Source: Dolichospermum planctonicum (GTDB lineage Bacteria > Cyanobacteriota > Cyanobacteriia > Cyanobacteriales > Nostocaceae). Taken from it: a stretch of DNA of 64,000 nt. The stretch is taken from NCBI RefSeq assembly GCF_005402965.1, contig NZ_BJCF01000002.1:122182-186181 (forward strand), given 5' to 3'. A program made the position numbers and the translations under genes. Below the pieces are notes generated by a model. That model was not told the DNA's origin, did no database searches, and saw only the letters and a list, made by a program, of their open reading frames with translations. The stretch's first letter is position 1; every line of letters begins with the position of its first letter. Positions 54,623 to 64,000 of the stretch are shown here, in pieces.

Positions 54623-55960
54623 TTATTTGATATTTATTTCATCCAAACTGGCAGCAATTCTAAAACCGACGTGCTGATAAAAAAACGGACGAAACCAGTT
54701 ACGATAACAAGGTAAAGCCATTGTACCATTCGTTGCCCAAGAACCACCCAACATCATAAAATGTTTATTATCAAAAAATGGTGCAGATTGATCTGGATAA
54801 AGATCATGGGTTTTAAATCCTGGTAAGGGGTAGAATGTACTAGACAACCATTCCCAAACATTACCCCGTAAGTCAGAAATACCAGATTGATTATTTTCTG
54901 AAAACATTCCTACAGGAGTTGGGGAAATAAATTGTAAGTTCAGATTGTAGTTATTTGATAACCGATAATCTTCAGATATTTTCAGAGCTTGATTCCATTC
55001 TGCTTCTGTCATTAACCGAGTATTCTTACCTTTCCACTGACAATAAGCCATTGCTTCATAATGGTTAACTTCTACAGGCCAATCTAAAGGTAAATCTATT
55101 TCATCAAATGTAGCACGATAACGATAGTTATTTTCTTGGGCTATCCAAAACTTAGGATATTCTACATTGTAGAGTTGTTTCCATGTCCAAGATTCAGCAT
55201 TCCAGTAATTAGAATTGTTGTAACCACCTGCTTGAACAAATTCTAAAAATTCTCCATTTGTAATTAGATATTGACTAGCTAAAAATGGTTTGACTTCAAC
55301 TTCTAAATTACCATATTCACTATCCCACCCAAAAGTTAAATCATCTTCATTCTTTCCTAATTTGACGACACCACCGGGAATTTCTCGCATTTGATTATCA
55401 GGAATTTCTCCATTACTGGGTGCATAATTCCATCTTTGGGGACGTTGTAATTTATCAATTGGTAGTTGACGCAACAGCATGGAAGAGGTTTCCAAATGAA
55501 TGCGACTATGTTCTATTCCCATTAATAAAGCCCAAATAGGATGTTGTTGATGAATGGGTAAATTTAGGGTAGTGTTGTTAATGATTGCTGTAATTTCTGA
55601 CCTAGCTTTGTTTCGATATTCCCAGACTTTTTCAACATCAGGCCAGTTAAATCCTTGAATAGCTACCTCTAGTTCTGCTGGTGTTTCTGGATCAACGCCA
55701 ATTTCAAATAGATTTTCATATTGGGGATTAATCCGATTTTTTAATAAACCGACCTGAATTAATTTATTGATATAAAAAACAGCGGAATGACCAAGATAGA
55801 AAATTAATTTATTTCTTAAAGGATCGGGATTTAGATAAAAGGTTTCTTCCTTAATTACACTTTTCATTAAGGTTTCTTCCATTTCCCAGGAATTTTCAAA
55901 ATAGTTAAGTAGGATTGTGGAACTACAATTATCGAGTTGGGGAATATGGGCATCTGTCAT
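54623..55960 (-). CDS. egtB: iron-dependent sulfoxide synthase, OvoA-like EgtB
   Basis: A 445-residue enzyme that joins cysteine to the histidine ring of hercynine (EgtB) or histidine (OvoA). The DinB-like N-domain holds the iron ligands His58 (LGHSAVFY), His151 and His155 (GIEHSRIHLETSS), and the C-domain is FGE-sulfatase-like (DWPVEVNHYEAMAYCQWKG, DLRGNVWEWLSS). The N-terminal NCSSTILLNYFENSWEMEE and LFEIGVDPETP resemble OvoA more than classic EgtB, but the OvoA methyltransferase tail is absent. With egtD beside it, ergothioneine is the likely product. It has been reported that some cyanobacteria use a sulfoxide synthase recruited from the ovothiol pathway. Confidence 0.9.
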   Translation of the reverse strand: MTDAHIPQLDNCSSTILLNYFENSWEMEETLMKSVIKEETFYLNPDPLRNKLIFYLGHSAVFYINKLIQVGLLKNRINPQYENLFEIGVDPETPAELEVAIQGFNWPDVEKVWEYRNKARSEITAIINNTTLNLPIHQQHPIWALLMGIEHSRIHLETSSMLLRQLPIDKLQRPQRWNYAPSNGEIPDNQMREIPGGVVKLGKNEDDLTFGWDSEYGNLEVEVKPFLASQYLITNGEFLEFVQAGGYNNSNYWNAESWTWKQLYNVEYPKFWIAQENNYRYRATFDEIDLPLDWPVEVNHYEAMAYCQWKGKNTRLMTEAEWNQALKISEDYRLSNNYNLNLQFISPTPVGMFSENNQSGISDLRGNVWEWLSSTFYPLPGFKTHDLYPDQSAPFFDNKHFMMLGGSWATNGTMALPCYRNWFRPFFYQHVGFRIAASLDEINIK

Positions 55961-56073
55961 TTTTTTGGTCTGGTGAATTGTTGGTATGATCTCAATTAAT
56001 TAAGTTTATCTGAAATTATGTTAACATAATTATCTTCTATTTTATTCTCAATATATAGATAATTTTGTAAAAT

Positions 56074-56943
56074 ATGGATATACAACAATTTCCTCAATTG
56101 ATGATCAACGGTATTGCTGTAGGTAGCATTATTGCCTTAGCAGCCGTCGGACTGACTCTAACCTACGGTATTTTACGGTTATCTAATTTTGCCCATGGTG
56201 ATTTTCTCACTTTGGGTGCTTATCTAACCCTCATGACCAATAGTACAGGTGTAAATATTTGGCTGTCAATGATTTTAGCAGCCTTGGGAACAGTAGGAGG
56301 AATGTTACTAGCAGAAAAATTACTTTGGTCAAAAATGCGGTCTATCCGTGCTACTTCCACAAGTCTGATCATTATCTCCATTGGGCTGGCTTTATTCCTC
56401 CGCAACGGCATTATTTTTATCTGGGGAGGTAAAAACCAAAATTATAATCTACCCGTCATATCAGCTTTAGAATTTGGTACATTAAGAGTACCGCAAAATC
56501 AATTATTGGTACTGGGATTAGCTATTTTGGCTATTTTATCCCTTCACTACCTACTACAAAATACCAAAGTTGGTAAAGCCATGCGGGCAGTAGCCGACGA
56601 TTTAGATTTGGCTAGAGTATCGGGTATTAATGTTGATAGAGTAATTCTTTGGACTTGGGTAATTGCTGGTACGTTCACTTCCTTGGGAGGTAGTATGTAC
56701 GGGCTAATTACAGCCGTGCGTCCAAATATGGGTTGGTTTTTAATCCTACCCCTATTCGCTTCTGTAATTTTGGGTGGAATTGGCAATCCTTACGGAGCGA
56801 TCGCCGCAGCCTTTATAATTGGTATTGCCCAAGAAGTTAGCACCCCTTGGCTAGGTTCACAGTATAAACAAGGTGTAGCCCTATTAATCATGATTTTGGT
56901 GCTGCTCATTCGTCCCAAGGGTTTATTCAAAGGCACGATTTAA
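56074..56943 (+). CDS. branched-chain/neutral amino-acid ABC permease (LivH type)
   Basis: A 289-residue LivH-family permease with about eight membrane segments. Typical marks are LSNFAHGDFLTLGAYLTL near residue 40, KVGKAMRAVADDLDLARVSG, and VILGGIGNPYGAIAAAFIIG. The partners (LivM, ATPase, binding protein) are not adjacent; in Anabaena the N-I neutral amino-acid system genes are scattered, and this may be its NatD-type permease. It is divergent from egtB with 113 bases between. Confidence 0.9.
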   Translation: MDIQQFPQLMINGIAVGSIIALAAVGLTLTYGILRLSNFAHGDFLTLGAYLTLMTNSTGVNIWLSMILAALGTVGGMLLAEKLLWSKMRSIRATSTSLIIISIGLALFLRNGIIFIWGGKNQNYNLPVISALEFGTLRVPQNQLLVLGLAILAILSLHYLLQNTKVGKAMRAVADDLDLARVSGINVDRVILWTWVIAGTFTSLGGSMYGLITAVRPNMGWFLILPLFASVILGGIGNPYGAIAAAFIIGIAQEVSTPWLGSQYKQGVALLIMILVLLIRPKGLFKGTI

Positions 56944-56964
56944 GCAGCACCAGCCTACTTCTAA

Positions 56965-57084
56965 CTATTCAATAATGTGGAAGTAGTAAGCTGCTACCAA
57001 AAAGTTAACAGCCAAAAGTAATAAAGCCCAACCAGTACGGAAAACGTAGGAAGGTTTAGCAGCGGGTTTGCTTTTAGCGGTCAT
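56965..57084 (-). CDS. psaX: photosystem I subunit PsaX
   Basis: A 39-residue open frame starting MTAKSKPAAKPSYVFRTGW with one membrane helix (ALLLLAVNFLVAAYYF) and ending HIIE. This is the pattern of PsaX, the small single-helix subunit of photosystem I found in some cyanobacteria. AGGAGA lies 8 bases before the ATG at 57084. It is convergent with the permease gene, whose stop is 22 bases away. Confidence 0.92.
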   Translation of the reverse strand: MTAKSKPAAKPSYVFRTGWALLLLAVNFLVAAYYFHIIE

Positions 57085-57172
57085 AAGCGGTTCTCCTAAT
57101 TTCGTGACTTTTTAAGAAATAGCAAACTCACGCGCCAATTTTGCAAATTCTTTAAAAATATTTTTGTAAGGT

Positions 57173-57458
57173 TGGTCAGTGGTCAGTGGTCAGTTGACAG
57201 TTGACAGTTGACAGTTGACAGTTGACAGTTGACAGTTGACAGTTGACAGTTGACAGTGGTCAGTTGACAGTTGACAGTGGTCAGTTGACAGTTGACAGTG
57301 GTCAGTTGACAGTTGACAGTTGACAGTTGACAGTGGTCGGTAGGAAAAATCTTCTCCTCTGCACCCCTGTAACCTGTTCCCTGTTCCCTGTTCCCTGTAA
57401 CCTGTCCCCTGTAACCTGTAACCTGTTCCCTGTTCCCTGTTCCCTGTTCCCTGCTCCC
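57173..57458. repeat. two adjacent heptanucleotide repeat arrays (STRR)
   Basis: From about 57174 to 57336 the DNA is a run of about 23 heptamers of GTTGACA and its variant GTGGTCA. From about 57363 to 57457 a second run uses CTGTTCC with the variants CTGTAAC and CTGTCCC. These are the short tandemly repeated repetitive sequences known from heterocystous cyanobacteria. The second array ends at the lipA stop codon. Together with 88 bases before them they fill the gap between psaX and lipA. Confidence 0.95.
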
Positions 57459-58361
57459 TTATTCCTCCCCAGCGTGGTAGGAACTGCGAACCAACGGACT
57501 CGAACGGACATGATTAAAACCCATATCCTTGGCTATATCACCTAATTCTGTAAATTCCTCCGGTGTCCAATATTTTTGGACCGGGAGATGATCTAAAGAA
57601 GGACGCATATATTGACCAATGGTTAAGCGATCGCACTTTACAGAGCGCAAATCCGCCATTGTCTCAATTAATTCATCTATTGTTTCTCCGTGACCCACCA
57701 TCACACCCGATTTCGTAGGTATCTGGTCATTAAATTCTTTAACTGTCGCTAATACAGCCAAAGAGCGGTCATATTTTGCCCCTCGGCGCACGGTTGGGGT
57801 TAACCTGCGGACTGTTTCCACATTATGGTTAAAACAAGCTGGTTCAGCTTGAATAATCACCTCTAGGCTGTGACGTTGGCCAGCTAGACCTCCACTACCC
57901 CAAAAATCCGATGTTAACACTTCAATCTGAGTTGCTGGGTTCAGGTCGCGGATAGTCTCCATTGTCTTGACAAAATGACCCGCTCCCCCATCAGCTAAAT
58001 CATCACGGGCTACAGCAGTTAACACCACATACCGCAATCCTAAAAGCTGTACTGATTCTGCTACTTTTTGGGGTTCTTGCTCATCCAAAGCCATGGGGGC
58101 ATGACCTTTATCTACTTGACAAAAAGCACAAGACCGGGTACAGGTCGGACCCATTAATAAAAAGGTAGCTGTTTTTTGGGCATAGCATTCACCCCGATTT
58201 GGACAACGCCCCTCTTCACAAATTGTGTGAATTTGACGCTGCTTAATGATCCGCTGGACGGTAGACATTTCACTAGCTTTGCCCAGAGGACGACGCAACC
58301 AGCTAGGCATGGTTATAATTTCCGACTTGATATCAACCTTTTGCTTTTGTGAATAATTCAT
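57459..58361 (-). CDS. lipA: lipoyl synthase
   Basis: LipA inserts two sulfur atoms into octanoyl chains on lipoyl-dependent enzymes. The 300-residue protein has the auxiliary cluster cysteines Cys48, Cys53 and Cys59 ([12 protein letters not shown]) and the radical-SAM cysteines Cys74, Cys78 and Cys81 (CTRSCAFC). The end [20 protein letters not shown] with the family RSSY is intact. Its stop codon lies at the edge of a heptamer array. Confidence 0.97.
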   Translation of the reverse strand: MNYSQKQKVDIKSEIITMPSWLRRPLGKASEMSTVQRIIKQRQIHTICEEGRCPNRGECYAQKTATFLLMGPTCTRSCAFCQVDKGHAPMALDEQEPQKVAESVQLLGLRYVVLTAVARDDLADGGAGHFVKTMETIRDLNPATQIEVLTSDFWGSGGLAGQRHSLEVIIQAEPACFNHNVETVRRLTPTVRRGAKYDRSLAVLATVKEFNDQIPTKSGVMVGHGETIDELIETMADLRSVKCDRLTIGQYMRPSLDHLPVQKYWTPEEFTELGDIAKDMGFNHVRSSPLVRSSYHAGEE

Positions 58362-58484
58362 TTATTTTATCTTGCTACTTAAAACTAAAAACACAATTTA
58401 TATATATCAGTCATCAGTGGGTTTTGAACTGATTTTTTTGAACAAACCACAGAGTACACAGATTATTATATATAGCAGCAATTA

Positions 58485-58539
58485 ACAAAAAAAATGGGTA
58501 ATTGGGTCTTGAAGATTAGTTTTATTCCCAATTACCCAT
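58485..58539 (-). terminator. intrinsic terminator of ndhB
   Basis: On the minus strand, ATGGGTAATTGGG (58539-58527) and CCCAATTACCCAT (58506-58494) form a perfect 13-pair stem over a 20-base loop, followed at once by eight T residues. It begins about 20 bases after the ndhB stop, a textbook intrinsic terminator. Confidence 0.85.
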
Positions 58540-58560
58540 TACCAATTACTTACAAATAAC

Positions 58561-60123
58561 CTAAAATTGCTGTGGCTCTTGATTGGTAATAACACTAACT
58601 TGTGTACTGACAGCCTTTGCTGCTTGTAACATAGGAGTGTTAGTAACAGAATTGTTAGCCAAAGTAAACAAGGGATTGGATAAAATTCCAGAGATAGTAG
58701 TAGCTATCAAAGTTACTATCAAACCCACTTGCAAAGGTCTAAGCCCTGGTAAATCCCAACGCACTTGGGGATAGTTTTTAACTACCTCGGACATTTCTTG
58801 AGGTTCTTTGACCACCATCATCTTAACTACACGAATGTAGTAATAGATAGAAACCACACTAGTAATTAAACCGAGCAGAACTAACCAGTAAAGACCAGCT
58901 TGCCAACCTGCCCAAAATAGGTAAATTTTCCCAAAAAATCCGGCCAATGGGGGAATACCACCCAAAGACAACAGGGAAATACTCAAACCCAGTGTGAGGA
59001 GAGGGTCTTTTTGATACAAACCTGAGTATTCGGCAATTTGGTCTGTTCCCGTGCGGAGAGAGAATAATACCACACAAGTAAAGCCGCACAGGTTCATAAA
59101 CAGGTATACCAATAGATAGAAAATCATACTGGAATAACCGGCATCAGTTCCCGCAATTAAGCCAATCATCACAAACCCAGCTTGGGCAATAGATGAATAA
59201 GCTAACATCCGTTTCATGCTAGTTTGGGCTAGGGCGACAACGTTACCCAATACCATACTTAGGACAGCTAAAGCGGTAAAAACAAATCTCCACTCATCAG
59301 CTACAATTGGGAAGACAGTGGTTAATAAGCGGATAGCCAGAGCAAACCCGGCTGCTTTAGAACCGACGGATAAAAAAGCGATTACAGGGGTGGGTGCGCC
59401 TTCATAAACGTCTGGTGTCCATTGGTGAAAAGGTGCAGCGGAAATTTTAAAGCCAATACCCGCAATTACGAAAACTAAAGCAATTACTAAACCTAGAGAT
59501 TGACCAACATTCGCTGTAGCAATACCCAGAGCGATCGCACTTAATTCCGTTTGTCCACCAGATAAACCATACAAGAGGGAGACACCATACAAAAATACTG
59601 CTGTACTAGAAGCACCAATTAACAGGTATTTCAACGCTGCTTCATTGGAACGGGAATCACGTTTTGTATAACCTGTCAACAAATAAGAGGAAATACTCAG
59701 GGCTTCTAGAGAGATGAAAATCATCACCAACTCATTAGCGCCGGATAAAAACATTCCTCCCAAAGTCGCAGTCATCAAAATAGCGATAAATTCGGCTAAA
59801 GCCGTACCGCTTTGTTCGACATAGCGAATTGACATTAATATTGTCACCATCGCCGATAGAGCGATGATACCACGAAAGACAATACTCAGGTCATCACCAT
59901 TAAAACTACCAGTAAAAGCAATGGGGGTAGTTGTATCCCATTGAAAGTATAGAGCGATTATTGCCGCTGTTAAACCGAGCGTAGCTAGATATCCAATCCA
60001 GCGAGCAGAGCTACGCCCCAAAATCAAATCAACAATCAAAACCCCCAGGAGGGTAATCATGACGATTCCCTCTGGTAAAATCGTTCCCGCATTTAACTGG
60101 GATGCAAAATTAGCAAAATCCAT
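58561..60123 (-). CDS. ndhB: NAD(P)H-quinone oxidoreductase subunit 2 (NdhB)
   Basis: A 520-residue proton-pumping subunit of NDH-1 with about 14 hydrophobic segments. Typical marks are [60 protein letters not shown] and [15 protein letters not shown]. It works with NdhD in respiration, cyclic electron flow and carbon uptake. A clear terminator follows. Transcribed alone. Confidence 0.97.
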   Translation of the reverse strand: MDFANFASQLNAGTILPEGIVMITLLGVLIVDLILGRSSARWIGYLATLGLTAAIIALYFQWDTTTPIAFTGSFNGDDLSIVFRGIIALSAMVTILMSIRYVEQSGTALAEFIAILMTATLGGMFLSGANELVMIFISLEALSISSYLLTGYTKRDSRSNEAALKYLLIGASSTAVFLYGVSLLYGLSGGQTELSAIALGIATANVGQSLGLVIALVFVIAGIGFKISAAPFHQWTPDVYEGAPTPVIAFLSVGSKAAGFALAIRLLTTVFPIVADEWRFVFTALAVLSMVLGNVVALAQTSMKRMLAYSSIAQAGFVMIGLIAGTDAGYSSMIFYLLVYLFMNLCGFTCVVLFSLRTGTDQIAEYSGLYQKDPLLTLGLSISLLSLGGIPPLAGFFGKIYLFWAGWQAGLYWLVLLGLITSVVSIYYYIRVVKMMVVKEPQEMSEVVKNYPQVRWDLPGLRPLQVGLIVTLIATTISGILSNPLFTLANNSVTNTPMLQAAKAVSTQVSVITNQEPQQF

Positions 60124-60277
60124 GAGATGTATAGGTTTTAGCGATTAGCTGACACAAGTTTATTCTATCTATAGTTTTTAACTAAAATTGCATTGATCTT
60201 TCTATCTTTAACAGTTGATAATCTTTATATTTGATTTTAGCTAACCGGATATTCCTGTAAGCATAGCTTAAAGCACT

Positions 60278-60904
60278 TTATCTGCCAGCCTTTAAAACTT
60301 GTTCAGCTGTCAGTTTGAAATTTGGGAATGTCGGGGAAGTAATGGGTTGATTGCCTCGAATTTGCTGAATTTCATACTCTCCTTTGACTAAGGTACAAAT
60401 GGAAAGGGTAGGTTGTTTCGGTTTCCCAATATGTCGAGTCCCACCTAGACCCGCATAATCCGCAATCCAATATTCAGGAATACCTAAAATTGCGTAGTCT
60501 TCGACTTTACGCGCATAATCGTTTTGCCAGTTGCTACTAACTACTTCCATCACAAATTTAATCGAACTGCCCAGCGTGAGGATTGATTGGTCATTCCAAA
60601 GTAGTTCTTTCGCAAGTTCATTGCGATCAATAACCATAACATCAGGTCGAAATGCTGTCATACCCAAGTTAGAAGGACGTAGTAATCCTCGCTGAAGGAC
60701 AAACCAATTTAAACCTATTGCATCAATTTGGGCGCAAATTTTTGTGGTAGTAAAAGCTGAAACTTCTTCATGGTAGCCCGTTGGTTCCAAATCAAACACC
60801 TCTCCATCAATCAATTCGTAGCGGTTACTGTCACCATAACGGACGATAAAATCGCCAAAACTTAGTAACTGCTGTTGTATTGGTATTTCGGTTGCAATGG
60901 TCAT
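60278..60904 (-). CDS. Uma2-family (DUF820) nuclease-fold protein
   Basis: A 208-residue Uma2 protein: VRYGDSNRYELIDGEVFDLE at the start, then RPDVMVIDR, the acidic core KFVMEVVSSNWQNDYARKVE and DYAILGIPEYWIADY, a standard cyanobacterial Uma2 layout. It is unlike the longer, coiled-coil Uma2 at 25411. Role unknown. HIP1 and palindromic repeats lie upstream. Confidence 0.9.
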   Translation of the reverse strand: MTIATEIPIQQQLLSFGDFIVRYGDSNRYELIDGEVFDLEPTGYHEEVSAFTTTKICAQIDAIGLNWFVLQRGLLRPSNLGMTAFRPDVMVIDRNELAKELLWNDQSILTLGSSIKFVMEVVSSNWQNDYARKVEDYAILGIPEYWIADYAGLGGTRHIGKPKQPTLSICTLVKGEYEIQQIRGNQPITSPTFPNFKLTAEQVLKAGR

Positions 60905-61263
60905 AGGTCAACTTAGCCCCATCAATATCATCACTCTAGCATTTTCGCTAAATCCATGCACTCCGAATTAAAAAGGCTAACGTAAAGTTCACCTTGATAA
61001 TAAGAGGAGATGGCGATCGCCCTAAATTTTTCAAAAAAACAGTAACAGTAAGATGTATGATGTTAATTAATTTTGGCAGGAAATATTGTTTGGTGGAAAT
61101 GTTGGGTTTCCTTTCGTCAACCCAACCTACAAGATCGGCGATTGCACTAAAGTAAACTGGGGATATTTTCGGATTTTTAGTCATCTTTAGATGACTTTTG
61201 CTATTAGACAGGGAATTCATTCCCTGGCGGTTTGTGGATTTTGCGTAAGACAGCTATAACAGT
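60905..61263. repeat. repeat-containing intergenic region
   Basis: This 359-base gap between two minus-strand genes holds a GTTGGGTT/AACCCAAC hairpin (61101-61126), the perfect CAGGGAAT-tc-ATTCCCTG palindrome (61209-61226) and a GGCGATCGCC site near 61012. A 90-codon minus-strand frame across it (60948-61220) runs through the first hairpin, has no recognisable similarity and ends in this repeat DNA, so it is not called as a gene. Confidence 0.7.
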
Positions 61264-64000
61264 TTAAGCAATCAAACTGAAATTACTACTAGTGAGGGTG
61301 ATATCAGGATTACCTAAACGGGCAAATTCAAACACTGTTCCCGTACCCAAAATACTGCCGTCTTGGTTATAGAATAGACTTCCCGTACCTTGACTAAAGA
61401 CAATACGAGCGTTACTAGCATTGACAAATTCATCACCACCGACAACTTCAAAGTCAGTTAAAGCCTGTCCTGGAAGGTTAGTAATGGCATTAAATGTAGC
61501 TTTGCTTAATACAATCTGGTCTTGTTCCGCTTCAAATTCGCTAATGTAATCAACGCCTAAGCTGGTACTAAACACACTATCGCTTTGAAACAGATATTGA
61601 TCATTACCAACTCCTCCCGTCAAGATATCATCACCAAGTCCTCCCCAAAGGCTGTCATTACCGCTTCCACCGTTGAGAATATCATTACCTGCTTCTCCCC
61701 AAAGGGTGTCATCTCCTCCTAGCCCTTGCAGTTGGTCATTACCACTACCGCCATTTAAGGTATTATTCAGTGTATTACCCGTGAGACGGTTATTAGCTGT
61801 GCCACCTGTAGCATTTTCGATGACATTATTAGCAGAGAGAATCAGTTTGAGGTTACTATTAACGGTTTGTGATGTAGTGATACCCAAATTTACATTTACA
61901 GCAACAGTAGTACCACTAAAGTCAATAGTATCAATTCCCCCGGTTGTTGTTTCGATAATGGTATCTATTCCCAAGGAACTGTTAGCAACAAAGGAGTATG
62001 TATCATTACCATTGAGACCTATCAGAGTGTTATTGGCACTATTACCAGTGAGGACATTATTACCTGCGTTACCTGTACCGTTAATAGCAGCACTACCGAT
62101 GAGTTTGAGATTTTCCACTCCTGCTGGTAAAATGCGGGTGAGTGTACTTTCCCAGGTATCAGTAATAATAACTTCTCCAATCCCTGCATTTGGATTGATA
62201 GGGGCATTGATAGGATTAGATAGGTTTACTGTAAAGGCTTCATCAGGTTCATTGAGGTTATCATTGAGAATGGGAATACTGATAGTATCAAACGAAGTAT
62301 TAGCAGCAATAGTCAAAGTTCCAGTCACACTTGTGTAATCAACATTGGCGGTAGCGTTAACCGGAGTAATAGTATAATTGACGCTGATAGGTTGGGTATT
62401 AGGATTGCTAAGACTAACAGTGAGAAAAGCATTAGCATCTTTGCCTTCAACAACAGTGATGTCATTAATGGAAATAGTTCCAAAATCATCATTCACAATA
62501 GTTCCCGTAACAGCCGTAGTTGTTCCCAGGGTGTAATCTGTGCCAGCAGCCAGTGTGATAGCAACGGTGTCATTGCTTTCAGTGGTGTTATCTGCTGTGG
62601 GGTCTATGGTTAAAGTGGCTGTACTTGCACCCGCATCAAAGGTAATGGTTTTGCCTGTTCCTGGTGTTGCACCCGTGTAGTCGGTACTGTCGGCTGTTCC
62701 ATTAATGCTATAGTTAACTGTTAAAGCATTGGTGGTAATTCCAGTTCTGGTGAAGGTGTAAACTAGGTTGGTTGTTCCGTCTTCGGTTACGCTAGTGGGA
62801 ACTACAGCTAGGGTAATGGTGGGATCATCATTGGTAATAGTTCCTGTGACGGCTGTTGTTGTCCCCCGGGTGTAACCTGTTCCCGCAACGAGAGTTAAGG
62901 CTACCGTTTCATCACTTTCAATGGTGGTATCTGCTGTGGGGTCTATTGTTAAAGTGGCTGTACTTGCACCCGCAGCAAACGTAATGGTTTTACCTGTTCC
63001 TGGTGTTGCACCCGTATAGTCGGTACTGTCGGCTGTACCATTGATGCTATAGTTAACTGTTAAAGCATTAGTGGTAATTCCAGTTCTGGTGAAGGTGTAG
63101 ACTAGGTTGGTTGTTCCATCTTCGGTTACGCTACTGGGAGCTACAGCTAGGGTAATGGTGGGATCATCATTGGTAATAGTTCCCGTGACGGCTGTTGTTG
63201 TCCCCCGGTTGTAACCTGTTCCCGCAACGAGAGTTAAGGCTACCGTTTCGTTAGCTTCAATGGTGGTATCTGCTGTGGGGTCTATAGTTAAAGTGGCTGT
63301 ACTTGCACCCGCAGCAAACGTAATAGTTTTACCCGTTCCTGGTGTTGCACCCGTGTAGTCGGTACTATTAGCTGTACCAGTGATGCCATAGTTAACAGTT
63401 AAAGCATTAGTGGTAATTCCCGTTCTGGTGAAGGTGTAAACTAGGTTGGTTGTGCCATCTTCGGTTACGCTACTGGGAGCTACCGCTAGGGTAATGGTGG
63501 ATAATGAAACATAAGCGAAGCTACTTCCAGTCAGACTCAAGGCTGTTTGATTTCGGACTATACCAATGATTTCATCGGTTTCTGTTCCAGGTTTGTTGAT
63601 GAGTATTTGAGTGTCTGCACCCACAACAGTTAGAAGGTAATTACTGCTTGTTCCTTGCAGTTGAATAACATCCCCTCCATCGGCGTTAAACTCAGCAATA
63701 TCGGCATAGTCATTGTCACCGCTGGTTGTACTATTTCCGTCATCGTAACCAATCCAAGTGGCATGACCCAGTATAAAGAGATCGCTTCCACTTCCTCCAT
63801 TGAGATAGTCATATTCACCAGCCCCCCCATTTGTTCCTTGTAGAGTATCATTACCAGCTTCACCAAAAAGTTGGTCATTACCAGCTTCACCATTTAAGAT
63901 GTCATTGCCATTACCACCAAAGAGACCTAAGTTACCATAATAAAAGCCATCATCCCCAGCACCTCCAGACAAAACATCATCTCCATCTCCACCTTCAAGA
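61264..64000 (-). CDS. large Calx-beta/RTX calcium-binding protein (N-terminus outside window)
   Basis: The frame is open from its TAA at 61264 to the window edge, at least 911 codons. The order from the edge is RTX-type GGxGxD repeats ([16 protein letters not shown] and on), three near-identical Calx-beta domains of 113 residues, a diverged fourth Calx-beta domain, and a second set of RTX repeats ([32 protein letters not shown]) before a C-terminal beta domain ([15 protein letters not shown]) like those of type I secreted proteins. It should be secreted and fold on calcium outside the cell. No start is in the window; TTG at 63972 is only an internal codon. Confidence 0.9.
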   Translation of the reverse strand, partial: LEGGDGDDVLSGGAGDDGFYYGNLGLFGGNGNDILNGEAGNDQLFGEAGNDTLQGTNGGAGEYDYLNGGSGSDLFILGHATWIGYDDGNSTTSGDNDYADIAEFNADGGDVIQLQGTSSNYLLTVVGADTQILINKPGTETDEIIGIVRNQTALSLTGSSFAYVSLSTITLAVAPSSVTEDGTTNLVYTFTRTGITTNALTVNYGITGTANSTDYTGATPGTGKTITFAAGASTATLTIDPTADTTIEANETVALTLVAGTGYNRGTTTAVTGTITNDDPTITLAVAPSSVTEDGTTNLVYTFTRTGITTNALTVNYSINGTADSTDYTGATPGTGKTITFAAGASTATLTIDPTADTTIESDETVALTLVAGTGYTRGTTTAVTGTITNDDPTITLAVVPTSVTEDGTTNLVYTFTRTGITTNALTVNYSINGTADSTDYTGATPGTGKTITFDAGASTATLTIDPTADNTTESNDTVAITLAAGTDYTLGTTTAVTGTIVNDDFGTISINDITVVEGKDANAFLTVSLSNPNTQPISVNYTITPVNATANVDYTSVTGTLTIAANTSFDTISIPILNDNLNEPDEAFTVNLSNPINAPINPNAGIGEVIITDTWESTLTRILPAGVENLKLIGSAAINGTGNAGNNVLTGNSANNTLIGLNGNDTYSFVANSSLGIDTIIETTTGGIDTIDFSGTTVAVNVNLGITTSQTVNSNLKLILSANNVIENATGGTANNRLTGNTLNNTLNGGSGNDQLQGLGGDDTLWGEAGNDILNGGSGNDSLWGGLGDDILTGGVGNDQYLFQSDSVFSTSLGVDYISEFEAEQDQIVLSKATFNAITNLPGQALTDFEVVGGDEFVNASNARIVFSQGTGSLFYNQDGSILGTGTVFEFARLGNPDITLTSSNFSLIA
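62484..63500 (-). repeat. three tandem 339-bp Calx-beta repeats
   Basis: Three in-frame units of exactly 339 bases (113 codons), at about 63162-63500, 62823-63161 and 62484-62822. They begin [20 protein letters not shown] and end TGTITNDDP, with the third starting [15 protein letters not shown]. Spacing is fixed by the ATCATCATTGGTAATAGTT block. Near-identity in DNA indicates recent duplication or conversion. Confidence 0.93.

Noticed and set aside
57302..57545. Open frames on both strands across the heptamer arrays
   Set aside because: They are translations of 7-base repeats, with no conserved protein content.
60948..61220. 90-codon minus-strand frame between Uma2 and the Calx-beta gene
   Set aside because: It is built on palindromic repeats and has no family resemblance.
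61673..62338. 221-codon plus-strand frame
   Set aside because: Antisense shadow of the Calx-beta/RTX gene, caused by its repetitive composition.

Overview
The window is chromosomal DNA from a filamentous cyanobacterium, most likely a member of the Nostocales (Anabaena/Dolichospermum/Aphanizomenon type). Evidence: many HIP1 octamers (GCGATCGC), photosystem I genes psaK and psaX, NDH-1 genes ndhD and ndhB, System II cytochrome c assembly genes, cyanobacteria-only families (DUF2605, DUF2973, XisH/XisI, Uma2), a natFGH-bgtA amino-acid transporter like that of Anabaena PCC 7120, heptanucleotide repeat arrays, and several families of short palindromic repeats between genes. Both ends cut through genes.

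Layout. 1-8.7 kb: end of a DUF3352 protein, an M1 aminopeptidase with a HEAT tail, an overlapping ATPase/TPR gene pair, a PIN toxin-antitoxin pair and a broken gene. 9-16.5 kb: AarF-type kinase, response regulator, short-form HisG, Ccs1 and CcdA, a Nudix hydrolase, a ureidoglycolate-lyase-like protein and PsaK. 16.7-20.3 kb: SufE, an alpha/beta hydrolase without its serine, a COG0523 GTPase and a WD40 protein. 20.4-24.7 kb: the natFGH-bgtA operon on the minus strand, with a tandem duplication of the bgtA start. 24.8-31.3 kb: glutaredoxins, Uma2, TadA, an acyltransferase, a PrcA-type protease and a BolA/CGFS-glutaredoxin pair. 31.4-36.5 kb: a giant SF1 helicase with an overlapping partner gene. 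37.7-46.2 kb: response regulator, ABC ATPase, NdhD, a deleted XisH with intact XisI, ThrRS, DUF2605 and DUF2973. 46.4-56 kb: glycogen-debranching-type enzyme, a fused OpuC/EgtU-type transporter, toxin-antitoxin remnants, a PIN pair, and a thiohistidine (ergothioneine) biosynthesis pair. 56-64 kb: LivH-type permease, PsaX, heptamer arrays, LipA, NdhB, Uma2 and the C-terminal part of a large Calx-beta/RTX protein.

Functional links. Ccs1 and CcdA serve cytochrome c maturation. NatF-NatG-NatH-BgtA form one amino-acid importer. BolA and the CGFS glutaredoxin probably act together in iron-sulfur handling, with SufE nearby. A histidine methyltransferase and an OvoA-like sulfoxide synthase lie 2.3 kb from an ABC transporter whose permease and binding domain are fused as in ergothioneine importers, suggesting a make-and-import thiohistidine locus.

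The best candidates for something undescribed are the ATPase/degenerate-NTPase-TPR pair (4.2-7.4 kb), the coiled-coil SF1 helicase with its winged-helix-like partner (31.4-36.5 kb), and the thiohistidine locus (49-56 kb). A second theme is decay: a nuclease-type XisH and a HEPN toxin have both lost their cores by in-frame deletion while their partner genes stay open. All functional calls come from reading the sequence; no database search was run.
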